A stretch of 8,267 nucleotides of DNA. Origin: an uncultured Spirochaetaceae bacterium. GTDB lineage: Bacteria > Spirochaetota > Spirochaetia > Treponematales > UBA12059. This document shows, in pieces, positions 1 to 5,558 of this stretch (positions within the stretch are counted from its first letter, which is position 1; each line of letters begins with the position of its first letter). The translations under genes were made by a program, and so were the position numbers. The notes beneath the pieces were generated by a model. It did no database searches, was not told where the DNA came from, and saw nothing but the letters and a program-made list of their open reading frames with translations. The stretch lies in NCBI GenBank assembly GCA_938004315.1, contig CALKWG010000200.1, positions 1 to 8,267 on the forward strand, given 5' to 3'.

Positions 1-45
1 GATCGTATTCGGTGACTGGAGTTCAGACGTGTGCTCTTCCGATCT
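1..45 (+). other. Illumina sequencing adapter (non-genomic contamination)
   Basis: These bases are synthetic. Bases 12-45 match the Illumina multiplexing read-2 primer site, which begins GTGACTGGAG and ends CTTCCGATCT. Bases 4-11 (CGTATTCG) sit where the 8-base index belongs, and bases 1-3 (GAT) match the end of the P7 flow-cell sequence. The layout P7 end, index, read-2 primer, insert is the normal library order, so an untrimmed read was carried into the assembly and the contig starts here. Nothing in 1-45 should be interpreted biologically. The match is from memory of the standard adapter sequence. Confidence 0.97.
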
Positions 46-54
46 ATGATCGAA

Positions 55-71
55 CTGTGCAAATTGCACAG
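55..71. promoter_or_regulatory. Perfect 17-bp palindrome, probable repressor operator of the permease-kinase operon
   Basis: The sequence CTGTGCAAATTGCACAG is a perfect inverted repeat of two 8-base arms around one central A. It lies about 100 bases upstream of the permease start and is AT-richer than its surroundings. Odd-length palindromes of this size are typical binding sites of dimeric one-component regulators such as the GntR superfamily, which often control GntP permease and glycerate kinase genes. That link is inference, because no regulator gene is in the window. A weak -10-like TAAAAA at 80-85 would place a -35 box over the palindrome, which fits repression, but that promoter match is poor and is not called separately. 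Confidence 0.6.
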
Positions 72-108
72 CAAATCAGTAAAAAGCCTGCCCAGCTGCT
101 AGGTGACG

Positions 109-124
109 GGCGGCCGGAGCCGCC
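109..124 (+). other. GC-rich hairpin in the upstream region of the permease gene
   Basis: Bases 109-114 (GGCGGC) and 119-124 (GCCGCC) are exact complements, giving a 6-bp stem with the four-base loop CGGA. Only two T follow, then ACACTTT, so it is not a classic intrinsic terminator. It lies between the palindrome at 55-71 and the ribosome binding site at 159-165. It could be a leader structure, a weak attenuator, or the end of an upstream transcript lost at the contig edge. In sequence this GC-rich, such stems also arise by chance. Confidence 0.3.
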
Positions 125-171
125 TTACACTTTGGCCACGTTTACATTCCCAATACCTAGGAGGTAGCGCC

Positions 172-1503
172 ATGGTGTCAGGTACCCTCGCGCTCGTTTT
201 CCTGGTGGTCGCGGTCGTGGCCATCGTATTCTTAACGGGCAAGTTCAAGGTGAACGCCTTCCTTGTCCTCATCGGCGTGGCCTTCGCCTTCGGCCTGGCC
301 ATCGGCATCCCGGCCCTGGACGTCGTGGCCAGGATCAAGACCGGCTTCGGCGGCACGCTCACGAACATAGGCATCGTGATCGTGGCCGGCACCATCATGG
401 GCAAGATCCTGGAGAAGACCGGCGCGGCCCTCTCCATGACCCAGGCCATACTCAAGCTGGTGGGCAAGAACCGCGCGCCCTTGGCCATGAACGCCGCCGG
501 TTACGTGGTATCCATCCCCGTGTTCTGCGACTCGGGCTACGTCATCCTGAACCCGCTCAACAAGGCCCTGGCTAAAGAAACCGGCACCTCGATGGCCGTG
601 ATGGCCGTCGCGTTGGCTACCGGCCTCTACGCCACGCACACCATGGTGCCGCCGACCCCCGGCCCGATCGCCGCCGCCGGCACCCTGAACGCCGACTTAG
701 GCCGCGTCATCCTCTTCGGCCTCATCGCCGCCATCCCCGCGTCGCTGGCCGGCCTCCTTTGGGCGACCAAGGTGGCTAAGAAGTTCCCCATCGAAGCCGA
801 CGTGGAGGAGTCGTACAGCGACATCGTGAAGAAGTACGGCAAGCTCCCCAACGCCTTCATGTCCTTCCTGCCCATCGTCCTCCCCATCGTCCTCATACTC
901 CTAAAGAGCGTCGCCGAATTCCCGTCCAAACCCTTCGGCGAAGCCGACTTCCAGAAATTCCTACGCTTCATAGGCGACCCGGTCACCGCCCTCGTCATCG
1001 GCGTGTTCACCAGCTTCTTCCTCGTTAAGAAGGGCGAGCTGGGCAAGGCCGTGGACGAGTGGCTCGGCCAAGGCATTAAGGACTCGGCCATGATCCTCGT
1101 GATCACCGCAGCCGGCGGCTCCTTCGGCGCCATGATAGCCGCGAGCCCCATCGTCGAATTCCTCAAGGGCAACCTCACGAGCCTCTCGCTCGGCGTCTTC
1201 CTGCCCTTCATCATCGCGGCGGCCCTGAAGACCGCCCAGGGTTCGTCCACGGTAGCCATCATCACCACCTCGAGCATCCTCGCGCCCATGATGGCCTCCG
1301 TCGGCATCGACCCCGCCCTGGCCGTCGTCGCCATCGGCGCCGGCGCCATGGTGGTATCGCACGCCAACGACTCCTACTTCTGGGTGGTCTCGCAGTTCTC
1401 CGGCATGCCGGTCTCGACCGCCTACAAGGCATACTCGACCGCCACCGCGGTGGAGGGCATCGTGGCCGCGATCGTCGTGGCCCTGCTCTCGCTCTTCGTC
1501 TAG
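172..1503 (+). CDS. GntP-family permease, probably for D-glycerate or a related sugar acid
   Basis: This is a 443-residue inner-membrane secondary transporter of the gluconate:H+ symporter (GntP) family, whose members are usually about 440-450 residues. Hydrophobic segments run throughout, starting at residues 4-22, 28-47 and 65-80. Family hallmarks are the FCDSGYVILNPL stretch (118-129), the THTMVPPTPGPIAAAGTL loop (155-172) with a following ADLG, and SHANDSYFW (396-404) near the C terminus. The ATG at 172 is chosen because AGGAGGT (159-165) lies six bases before it; an in-frame GTG at 103 has no such site. The kinase gene begins 10 bases after the stop, so the pair looks like one operon. 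GntP members carry gluconate, idonate, glycerate, D-serine and related acids; the neighbouring glycerate kinase makes glycerate the best guess. Family assignment is firm, substrate inferred. Confidence 0.93.
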   Translation: MVSGTLALVFLVVAVVAIVFLTGKFKVNAFLVLIGVAFAFGLAIGIPALDVVARIKTGFGGTLTNIGIVIVAGTIMGKILEKTGAALSMTQAILKLVGKNRAPLAMNAAGYVVSIPVFCDSGYVILNPLNKALAKETGTSMAVMAVALATGLYATHTMVPPTPGPIAAAGTLNADLGRVILFGLIAAIPASLAGLLWATKVAKKFPIEADVEESYSDIVKKYGKLPNAFMSFLPIVLPIVLILLKSVAEFPSKPFGEADFQKFLRFIGDPVTALVIGVFTSFFLVKKGELGKAVDEWLGQGIKDSAMILVITAAGGSFGAMIAASPIVEFLKGNLTSLSLGVFLPFIIAAALKTAQGSSTVAIITTSSILAPMMASVGIDPALAVVAIGAGAMVVSHANDSYFWVVSQFSGMPVSTAYKAYSTATAVEGIVAAIVVALLSLFV

Positions 1504-1513
1504 GAGCTACGCG

Positions 1514-2881
1514 ATGGACTACGCCCGCATGAGAGACGACGCCCAAAGCATCTTCATGGCGGGCGTAGCCAGCGTCGACCCGCGGCCCATGGTACGCTCG
1601 GAGCTCGTCGTCGAGGGCTCGCGCCTACGCCTGGCCTCGGCTCCGCGCGGCCGCGCCTGGGATCTTTCGCGCTTCGACCGGATCTTGGTCCTGGGATTCG
1701 GGAAGGCGGGCTCGCGCATGGCCCAGGGGGCGGTCGACGCGCTCGGCGCGCGCGTCTCAGGCGGCCTCGTGGCCGTGAAGGCCGGGCACGCCGAAGCCTG
1801 CGAGCGGGTGGAGATCGTCGAGGCGGCCCATCCCGTGCCCGACGAGTCGAGCGTCGCCGCCGCGAGGCGCATCATGGCCCTGGCCCGCGAGGCCGACGAG
1901 CGGACCCTGGTCCTGGTGCTCGTCTCAGGGGGCGGCTCGAGCCTGCTCTGCGCGCCCTACGACGGCCAGGGCCTCTCGCTGAGCTTGGAGGATAAGGCCG
2001 CCGTCACCCGCGAGCTCTTAGCCTGCGGGGCCGGCATTAAGGAAATCAACGCCGTACGTCGGCACCTCTCGGCCGTGAAGGGCGGTCGCCTAGCCGAGGC
2101 CCTGGCCCCGGCGACGGTCGTAACTTTGGCCCTCTCCGACGTGATCGGCGACGAGCTGAGCTCCATAGCCAGCGGGCCGACAGTGCCCGACTCGACTAGT
2201 TGGAAGGACGCGCTGGCCGTGCTCTGGCGATACAACATCGCCAAGAAGGTGCCTAAAGTCGCCTTGAAACTCCTGGAGGACGGCGCTATGGGCCTGGCGC
2301 CGGATACTCCGAAGCCAGGAGCCCCGGCCTTTAAGCGCGTGACCAACCTGGTCATCGGCTCGAACCGTAAGGCGGCTTTGGCGGCGCGCGCCCGCGCGCG
2401 CGAACTGGGCTACCGATCGCTGTACCTAGGCTCGCGCATGAACGGCGAGGCGCGCGAGTTGGCCCTGGCCTACTTGGCCATGGGCATGGACGCGGCCGCC
2501 GCGGGCTCGCCCCTGCGCCGCCCCGCCTGCATCCTGGCCGGCGGCGAGAGCACCGTCACCCTCCGCGGCCGCGGCAAGGGCGGGCGCAACCAGGAGATGG
2601 CCTTGTCGTTCCTCGCGCGCCTAGCCGAGGAGGACCCGGCCATAGCCGCGCGGCTCTGCTTCCTATCGGCGGGGACGGACGGCAACGACGGCCCGACCGA
2701 CGCCGCCGGCGCTTATGCCGACCTAGGGCTCGTGTCCCAAGCGGCCGAGCTAGGCTTGAACGCGCGCGAGTACTTGGAAGAAAACGATTCATACCGCTTC
2801 CACGACGCCGTAGGAGGGCTCCTGAGAACCGGGCCGACCAATACGAACGTCTGCGACCTGCAGATTCTGCTCGTCAGGTAA
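1514..2881 (+). CDS. Glycerate 2-kinase (class II, DUF4147/MOFRL family)
   Basis: This 455-residue cytosolic enzyme is predicted to phosphorylate D-glycerate with ATP, giving 2-phosphoglycerate for lower glycolysis. The N-terminal DUF4147 domain shows VLGFGKAGSRMA (59-70, with Lys64), AAHPVPDESS (104-113), LVSGGGSSLL (136-145), INAVRRHLSAVKGGRLA (178-194) and LSDVIGDELSSIASGPTVPD (207-226). The C-terminal MOFRL domain shows LAGGESTVTL (341-350), GKGGRNQEMAL (354-364), SAGTDGNDGPTDAAGA (385-400) and GPTNTNV (440-446). Length and motif order match characterised glycerate 2-kinases such as those of Thermotoga; relatives are also annotated gckA or ttuD, and some are misnamed hydroxypyruvate reductase. 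Start: AGGAG (1502-1506) overlaps the permease stop and sits seven bases before the ATG, so translation is probably coupled to the permease. No truncation or missing motif was seen. Confidence 0.95.
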   Translation: MDYARMRDDAQSIFMAGVASVDPRPMVRSELVVEGSRLRLASAPRGRAWDLSRFDRILVLGFGKAGSRMAQGAVDALGARVSGGLVAVKAGHAEACERVEIVEAAHPVPDESSVAAARRIMALAREADERTLVLVLVSGGGSSLLCAPYDGQGLSLSLEDKAAVTRELLACGAGIKEINAVRRHLSAVKGGRLAEALAPATVVTLALSDVIGDELSSIASGPTVPDSTSWKDALAVLWRYNIAKKVPKVALKLLEDGAMGLAPDTPKPGAPAFKRVTNLVIGSNRKAALAARARARELGYRSLYLGSRMNGEARELALAYLAMGMDAAAAGSPLRRPACILAGGESTVTLRGRGKGGRNQEMALSFLARLAEEDPAIAARLCFLSAGTDGNDGPTDAAGAYADLGLVSQAAELGLNAREYLEENDSYRFHDAVGGLLRTGPTNTNVCDLQILLVR

Positions 2882-2900
2882 ATCCGGCTCGGCCGCGCAG

Positions 2901-2917
2901 GCGCCGGGAGCGGGCGC
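2901..2917 (+). other. Short GC hairpin downstream of the glycerate kinase
   Basis: GCGCC (2901-2905) pairs with GGCGC (2913-2917) across a seven-base loop, 19 bases after the kinase stop codon. It is short and lacks a run of T. It may contribute to 3'-end structure of the operon mRNA, or be chance in GC-rich DNA. Confidence 0.2.
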
Positions 2918-2924
2918 TTCGGCA

Positions 2925-2953
2925 CGCGGCCGCCTGAGGCGAGCGCGGCCGCG
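2925..2953 (+). terminator. Strong GC hairpin, possible non-canonical terminator
   Basis: Bases 2925-2933 (CGCGGCCGC) and 2945-2953 (GCGGCCGCG) form a perfect 9-bp all-GC stem around an 11-base loop. It starts 43 bases after the kinase stop and ends well before the next promoter, a sensible place to end the permease-kinase transcript. There is no T run after it, so it is not a standard intrinsic terminator. It may instead stabilise the mRNA 3' end or act in Rho-dependent termination. Confidence 0.4.
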
Positions 2954-2956
2954 GCC

Positions 2957-2985
2957 TTCCAGGCCCGGCGGGCATTCCAGGCCCG
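2957..2985. repeat. Two direct copies of TTCCAGGCCCG in the intergenic spacer
   Basis: TTCCAGGCCCG occurs at 2957-2967 and again at 2975-2985, 18 bases start to start. The copies lie between the hairpin at 2925-2953 and the promoter at 3008-3036, about 23 bases upstream of the -35 box. They could be a paired activator site, given the spacing of under two helical turns, or remains of a small duplication. No function is known. Confidence 0.4.
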
Positions 2986-3007
2986 TCGGCTTCAACGGCT
3001 CGGCGGC

Positions 3008-3036
3008 TTTACACCCCGGCGGCCGGCGGCTATCCT
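3008..3036 (+). promoter_or_regulatory. Sigma-70-type promoter of the MoxR cluster, predicting a leaderless mRNA
   Basis: TTTACA (3008-3013) differs from the -35 consensus at one base. After a spacer of exactly 17 bases comes TATCCT (3031-3036), which matches the -10 consensus at four of six positions. In such GC-rich DNA this is a notable match. Transcription would start about seven bases after the -10 box, at or next to the A of the ATG at 3044. No Shine-Dalgarno sequence precedes that ATG, consistent with a leaderless transcript. The start point is predicted from spacing only. Confidence 0.55.
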
Positions 3037-3043
3037 GAGCGCG

Positions 3044-4006
3044 ATGGCAGCCCCCGCACCTGGATTCGCTCGGCGTTTTACGACGCTCATCCTTCTATTC
3101 TTCGCCGCCGCCCTCCTCAGGCCCGACGCCCCGCCCGACCCGGTACTCGCCTGGCTCGTCGTCCGCTTCGTAGGCAGGGATTTAAGCTCCGTCGGTAGCG
3201 CCTTGGGCCTCCTTATGGGCGCGGCCGGCCTCCTCTCCAGCCTGGCGCTCGCGCTGCTCATAGGCTTCGCCGTCGCCGACGCCATCAAGCGGCGGAAGTC
3301 CCTCGATCTCGCGGCGATATTGCGATCGCGCGAGCGGAGCCTGTTCACGGGGCTCCTCGCGCTCGCCCTCATGGGCCTCTTGTTCTACGGCATGGAGCGC
3401 GGGGCGATACGCTTAAGCGACGCGAGGGCCGAAACGAGCGGCCAGGCCGCCGCCGCGGACGTCGCGGCCGAGAGCGCGGGCGAAGAGGCGGGGGCGGACG
3501 CGGCCGAACTAGAACGGGGGCGCCGGCCGCCGGCTTGGCTCGCGCTCGGCGCCCTGGCCGGGGCGGGCATAGCCGCGGCGGCGGCTGCGCGGGCGGCCCT
3601 GCGGCGGCTCGCCGAGCGTAGGGCGGCGGGGCGCTTAGCCGCCGCCGGGGAGCGGAACGAGGCGGCCGAAGGCGACGCGGCGGCGCTGGCACGGGGCTTA
3701 GCGCGCGCGAGGGAGCGCCTACGCCTCGGTGATCGCGACAGAGACGCCATCTTGGATTGTTACGAGGAGATGTGCTCGTTCTTCTCCGACGCCTCGGCGC
3801 CCGAGGCCGCGGCCGAGGCCCTGACGCCGCGCGAGTTCGCCGCCCTCCTCAAGGCGCGCGGGGCGGCTGCTGCCGAGCTCGACGAGCTTACCGCACTCTT
3901 CGAGCTGGCTCGCTACTCGGAGCTGCCCTGCGGCCCGGCCGAACGCGCCGCGGCCGCCGAGGCGCTGCGGCGCATCGAAGGCGCCTTCGCCGAGGCCGAA
4001 CGATGA
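3044..4006 (+). CDS. Membrane protein with C-terminal DUF4129 domain
   Basis: This 320-residue protein has four likely membrane segments (about 12-25, 52-79, 99-116 and 165-185). The loop at 80-98 and the stretch after residue 186 are rich in Arg and Lys, so by the positive-inside rule both ends face the cytoplasm. The loop at 117-164 is Ala/Glu-rich, acidic and probably external. The C terminus (about 231-315) fits DUF4129: ILDCYEEMCSFF (236-247), the TPREFAALL motif (261-269) and LTALFELARYS (282-292). In TgpA-type proteins this domain follows a transglutaminase core; that core is absent here. DUF4129 proteins often sit beside moxR and DUF58 genes, as here. Function unknown, perhaps linked to envelope or peptidoglycan processes. 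The ATG at 3044 has no ribosome binding site; its stop overlaps the next start by four bases (ATGA). Confidence 0.8.
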   Translation: MAAPAPGFARRFTTLILLFFAAALLRPDAPPDPVLAWLVVRFVGRDLSSVGSALGLLMGAAGLLSSLALALLIGFAVADAIKRRKSLDLAAILRSRERSLFTGLLALALMGLLFYGMERGAIRLSDARAETSGQAAAADVAAESAGEEAGADAAELERGRRPPAWLALGALAGAGIAAAAAARAALRRLAERRAAGRLAAAGERNEAAEGDAAALARGLARARERLRLGDRDRDAILDCYEEMCSFFSDASAPEAAAEALTPREFAALLKARGAAAAELDELTALFELARYSELPCGPAERAAAAEALRRIEGAFAEAER

Positions 4007-4584
4007 GCCCCGACGACTTCACGACCTTCATCGCGGCCATAGGCGCCCTCGTTAGGATAGGCGCGGGCCTGGGCGTCCTCGTGTTCGCCGTCGCCTCCGC
4101 CCTCGGCGCCTGGCTCGATAGGCCCAAGGAGCCCCCGCCGCCGCGCTTGGCCACGGCGTCCAGGCCCGACCGATCCGAGCTGGAGCGCATCCTCTACGGC
4201 TCGGTCGGCAGGGGCTACTACCGTAGCCTCGTAGCCGAGCGCCTACGCGCCTCGGCTCGCGACGCCTTGGTCCTACGCTCGGGCCTAGGGGAGGAGGAAG
4301 CGGCTAAGCGCCTCCGCTTCGGGTCTTCGTATCTGGACGACGAGGGGCGCGAGCTCCTTTTCGCCGACCACTTCGCCCGGCCGAAGGCCCGGGCCGAACG
4401 AGGCGCGGAGAGATCCCCGCGCCCCGGCGTCTCGAATCGGTCGCAGCCGGCCGCCGCCGACCGCCGCGCCGGCGACTCGCCCCGAGCGCAGGCCGCCGAG
4501 CCGGCCTTCCCCGAAGCCGTATCCCGCTTCCTAGACAAGCTTGAAGACTATCGCCGGAACGACGAAACGAGGAGCTCAGAATGA
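4003..4584 (+). CDS. Single-pass membrane protein of unknown function in the MoxR cluster
   Basis: This 193-residue protein is not recognised with confidence. It has one hydrophobic segment (about 10-37), then a proline-rich stretch (PKEPPPP, 41-47), and a probably cytosolic soluble part. Residues 58-125 look like a small helical domain, with SLVAERLRASARDAL (75-89), an acidic GLGEEEAAKRL (94-104) and SSYLDDEGRELLF (108-120). A low-complexity Arg/Ala/Pro linker follows (about 127-165), and the end (169-185) is a short amphipathic helix. The middle resembles, from memory, small membrane proteins found between DUF4129 and moxR genes in other phyla, but I cannot name a family. The ATG at 4003 overlaps the upstream stop (ATGA) with a weak GAGG at 3992-3995. 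The frame stays open further upstream, but that stretch only shadows the preceding gene. Its position suggests a partner of MoxR. Confidence 0.75.
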   Translation: MSPDDFTTFIAAIGALVRIGAGLGVLVFAVASALGAWLDRPKEPPPPRLATASRPDRSELERILYGSVGRGYYRSLVAERLRASARDALVLRSGLGEEEAAKRLRFGSSYLDDEGRELLFADHFARPKARAERGAERSPRPGVSNRSQPAAADRRAGDSPRAQAAEPAFPEAVSRFLDKLEDYRRNDETRSSE

Positions 4585-5558
4585 ACCCGACGCCCGCCCC
4601 CGCCCAAGCGGCCGCCCTGGCCGCCGGCATCGTCGACGAGATGGAGAAGGCCGTCATCGGCAAGCGGCCCTTCCTTGAAGCCCTGGCCTGCGCCGCCATA
4701 GCCGGCGGGCACGTCCTCATAGAGGACTTCCCCGGCCTGGCCAAGACCTTGGCCGCCAAGAGCCTGGCTAGGGCGGTCGGGGGGTCGTTCAAGCGCATCC
4801 AGTTCACGCCCGACCTCCTACCCGCCGACATCACCGGCGCCTACGTCCTCGATAGGACGAGCGCCGCGCTGCGGCTCATCGAGGGCCCGATCTTCGCCAA
4901 CTTCGTCCTAGCCGACGAGATCAACCGGGCGCCGCCCAAGACTCAATCGGCCCTGCTCGAGGCGATGGAGGAGCGCCAGGCCACGCTGGAAGGCAGCACC
5001 CTGGCCCTCCCCCGCCCCTTCATGGTGATCGCCACGCAGAATCCCATCGAGTACGAGGGCACCTTCCCCCTGCCGGAGGCCCAGCTCGACCGCTTCATGC
5101 TGCGCCTATCCATCGGCTATCCGGACGAGGGCGACGAGGTCGCGGTCCTGTCACGCCGCGCCGAGCGCAAGGCCGAGGAGCCGGCGCTGACGGCCGTCTG
5201 CGGCACGGACGGCCTTTCGGCCCTGTCGGCCGCCGCCGAGGAGGTCTACGTGGCCCCGGACCTCCTGCGCTACGCCGTCGCCCTGGCCCGCGCCACCAGG
5301 GAAGCCGCCCGCATAGCCGTAGGCGCGAGCCCCCGCGCCTCGCTGGCGCTCTTAAAGCTGGCGCGGGCGCACGCCCTGATGGACGGCCGGGCCTACGCCG
5401 TCCCCGACGACGTGAAGCGCTACGCCTTCGAGGCGCTCATCCACCGCATCGTCCTGAAGCCCGACGCCTGGGCCAACGACGCGCGGGCCGACGAGGTGCT
5501 GCGCGCGGCCCTGTCGGGCGTGCCCGTGCCCAAGCTCTCAGGAGGGCCGCCGGCGTGA
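4581..5558 (+). CDS. moxR: MoxR-family AAA+ ATPase
   Basis: This 325-residue cytosolic ATPase is a typical MoxR protein (AAA_3 domain plus lid), thought to work as a chaperone that matures or activates vWA-type partner proteins. Motifs in order are Walker [10 protein letters not shown] (48-56, Lys55 and Thr56), Walker [11 protein letters not shown] (108-117, Asp112 and Glu113), sensor 1 in [10 protein letters not shown] (151-160, Asn154), the probable arginine finger in AQLDRFML (167-174, Arg171) and sensor 2 in GASPRAS (248-254, Arg252). All catalytic residues are present and the length is usual. GAGGAG at 4569-4574 lies six bases before the ATG, and the start overlaps the previous stop (ATGA). 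The DUF58 gene follows with a four-base overlap, the standard MoxR-DUF58 pairing, so DUF58 is the likely client. Confidence 0.97.
   Translation: MNPTPAPAQAAALAAGIVDEMEKAVIGKRPFLEALACAAIAGGHVLIEDFPGLAKTLAAKSLARAVGGSFKRIQFTPDLLPADITGAYVLDRTSAALRLIEGPIFANFVLADEINRAPPKTQSALLEAMEERQATLEGSTLALPRPFMVIATQNPIEYEGTFPLPEAQLDRFMLRLSIGYPDEGDEVAVLSRRAERKAEEPALTAVCGTDGLSALSAAAEEVYVAPDLLRYAVALARATREAARIAVGASPRASLALLKLARAHALMDGRAYAVPDDVKRYAFEALIHRIVLKPDAWANDARADEVLRAALSGVPVPKLSGGPPA

Noticed and set aside
103..171. In-frame extension of the permease to a GTG at 103
   Set aside because: The extra 23 residues are polar and unlike the GntP N terminus, no ribosome binding site precedes 103, and AGGAGGT at 159-165 is ideally placed for the ATG at 172.
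627..1367. Long minus-strand open frame opposite the permease gene
   Set aside because: It mirrors a well-conserved GntP gene, has no family features, and similar long antisense frames occur opposite every gene here because stop codons are rare in GC-rich DNA.
2926..2952. NotI-type GCGGCCGC pair as an engineered cloning scar
   Set aside because: Both palindromes lie in naturally GC-rich spacer with no vector sequence around them; chance or a natural hairpin explains them better.
2957..2985. Direct repeats as a mobile-element attachment or target-site duplication
   Set aside because: Only seven bases separate the two copies and no integrase, transposase or tRNA is present.
3757..4002. Upstream extension of the 193-residue protein's reading frame
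   Set aside because: The extension lies inside the DUF4129 coding region in another frame and is Arg/Gly-rich nonsense, as expected for a GC-rich shadow. The ATGA overlap at 4003 fits the pattern of the cluster.
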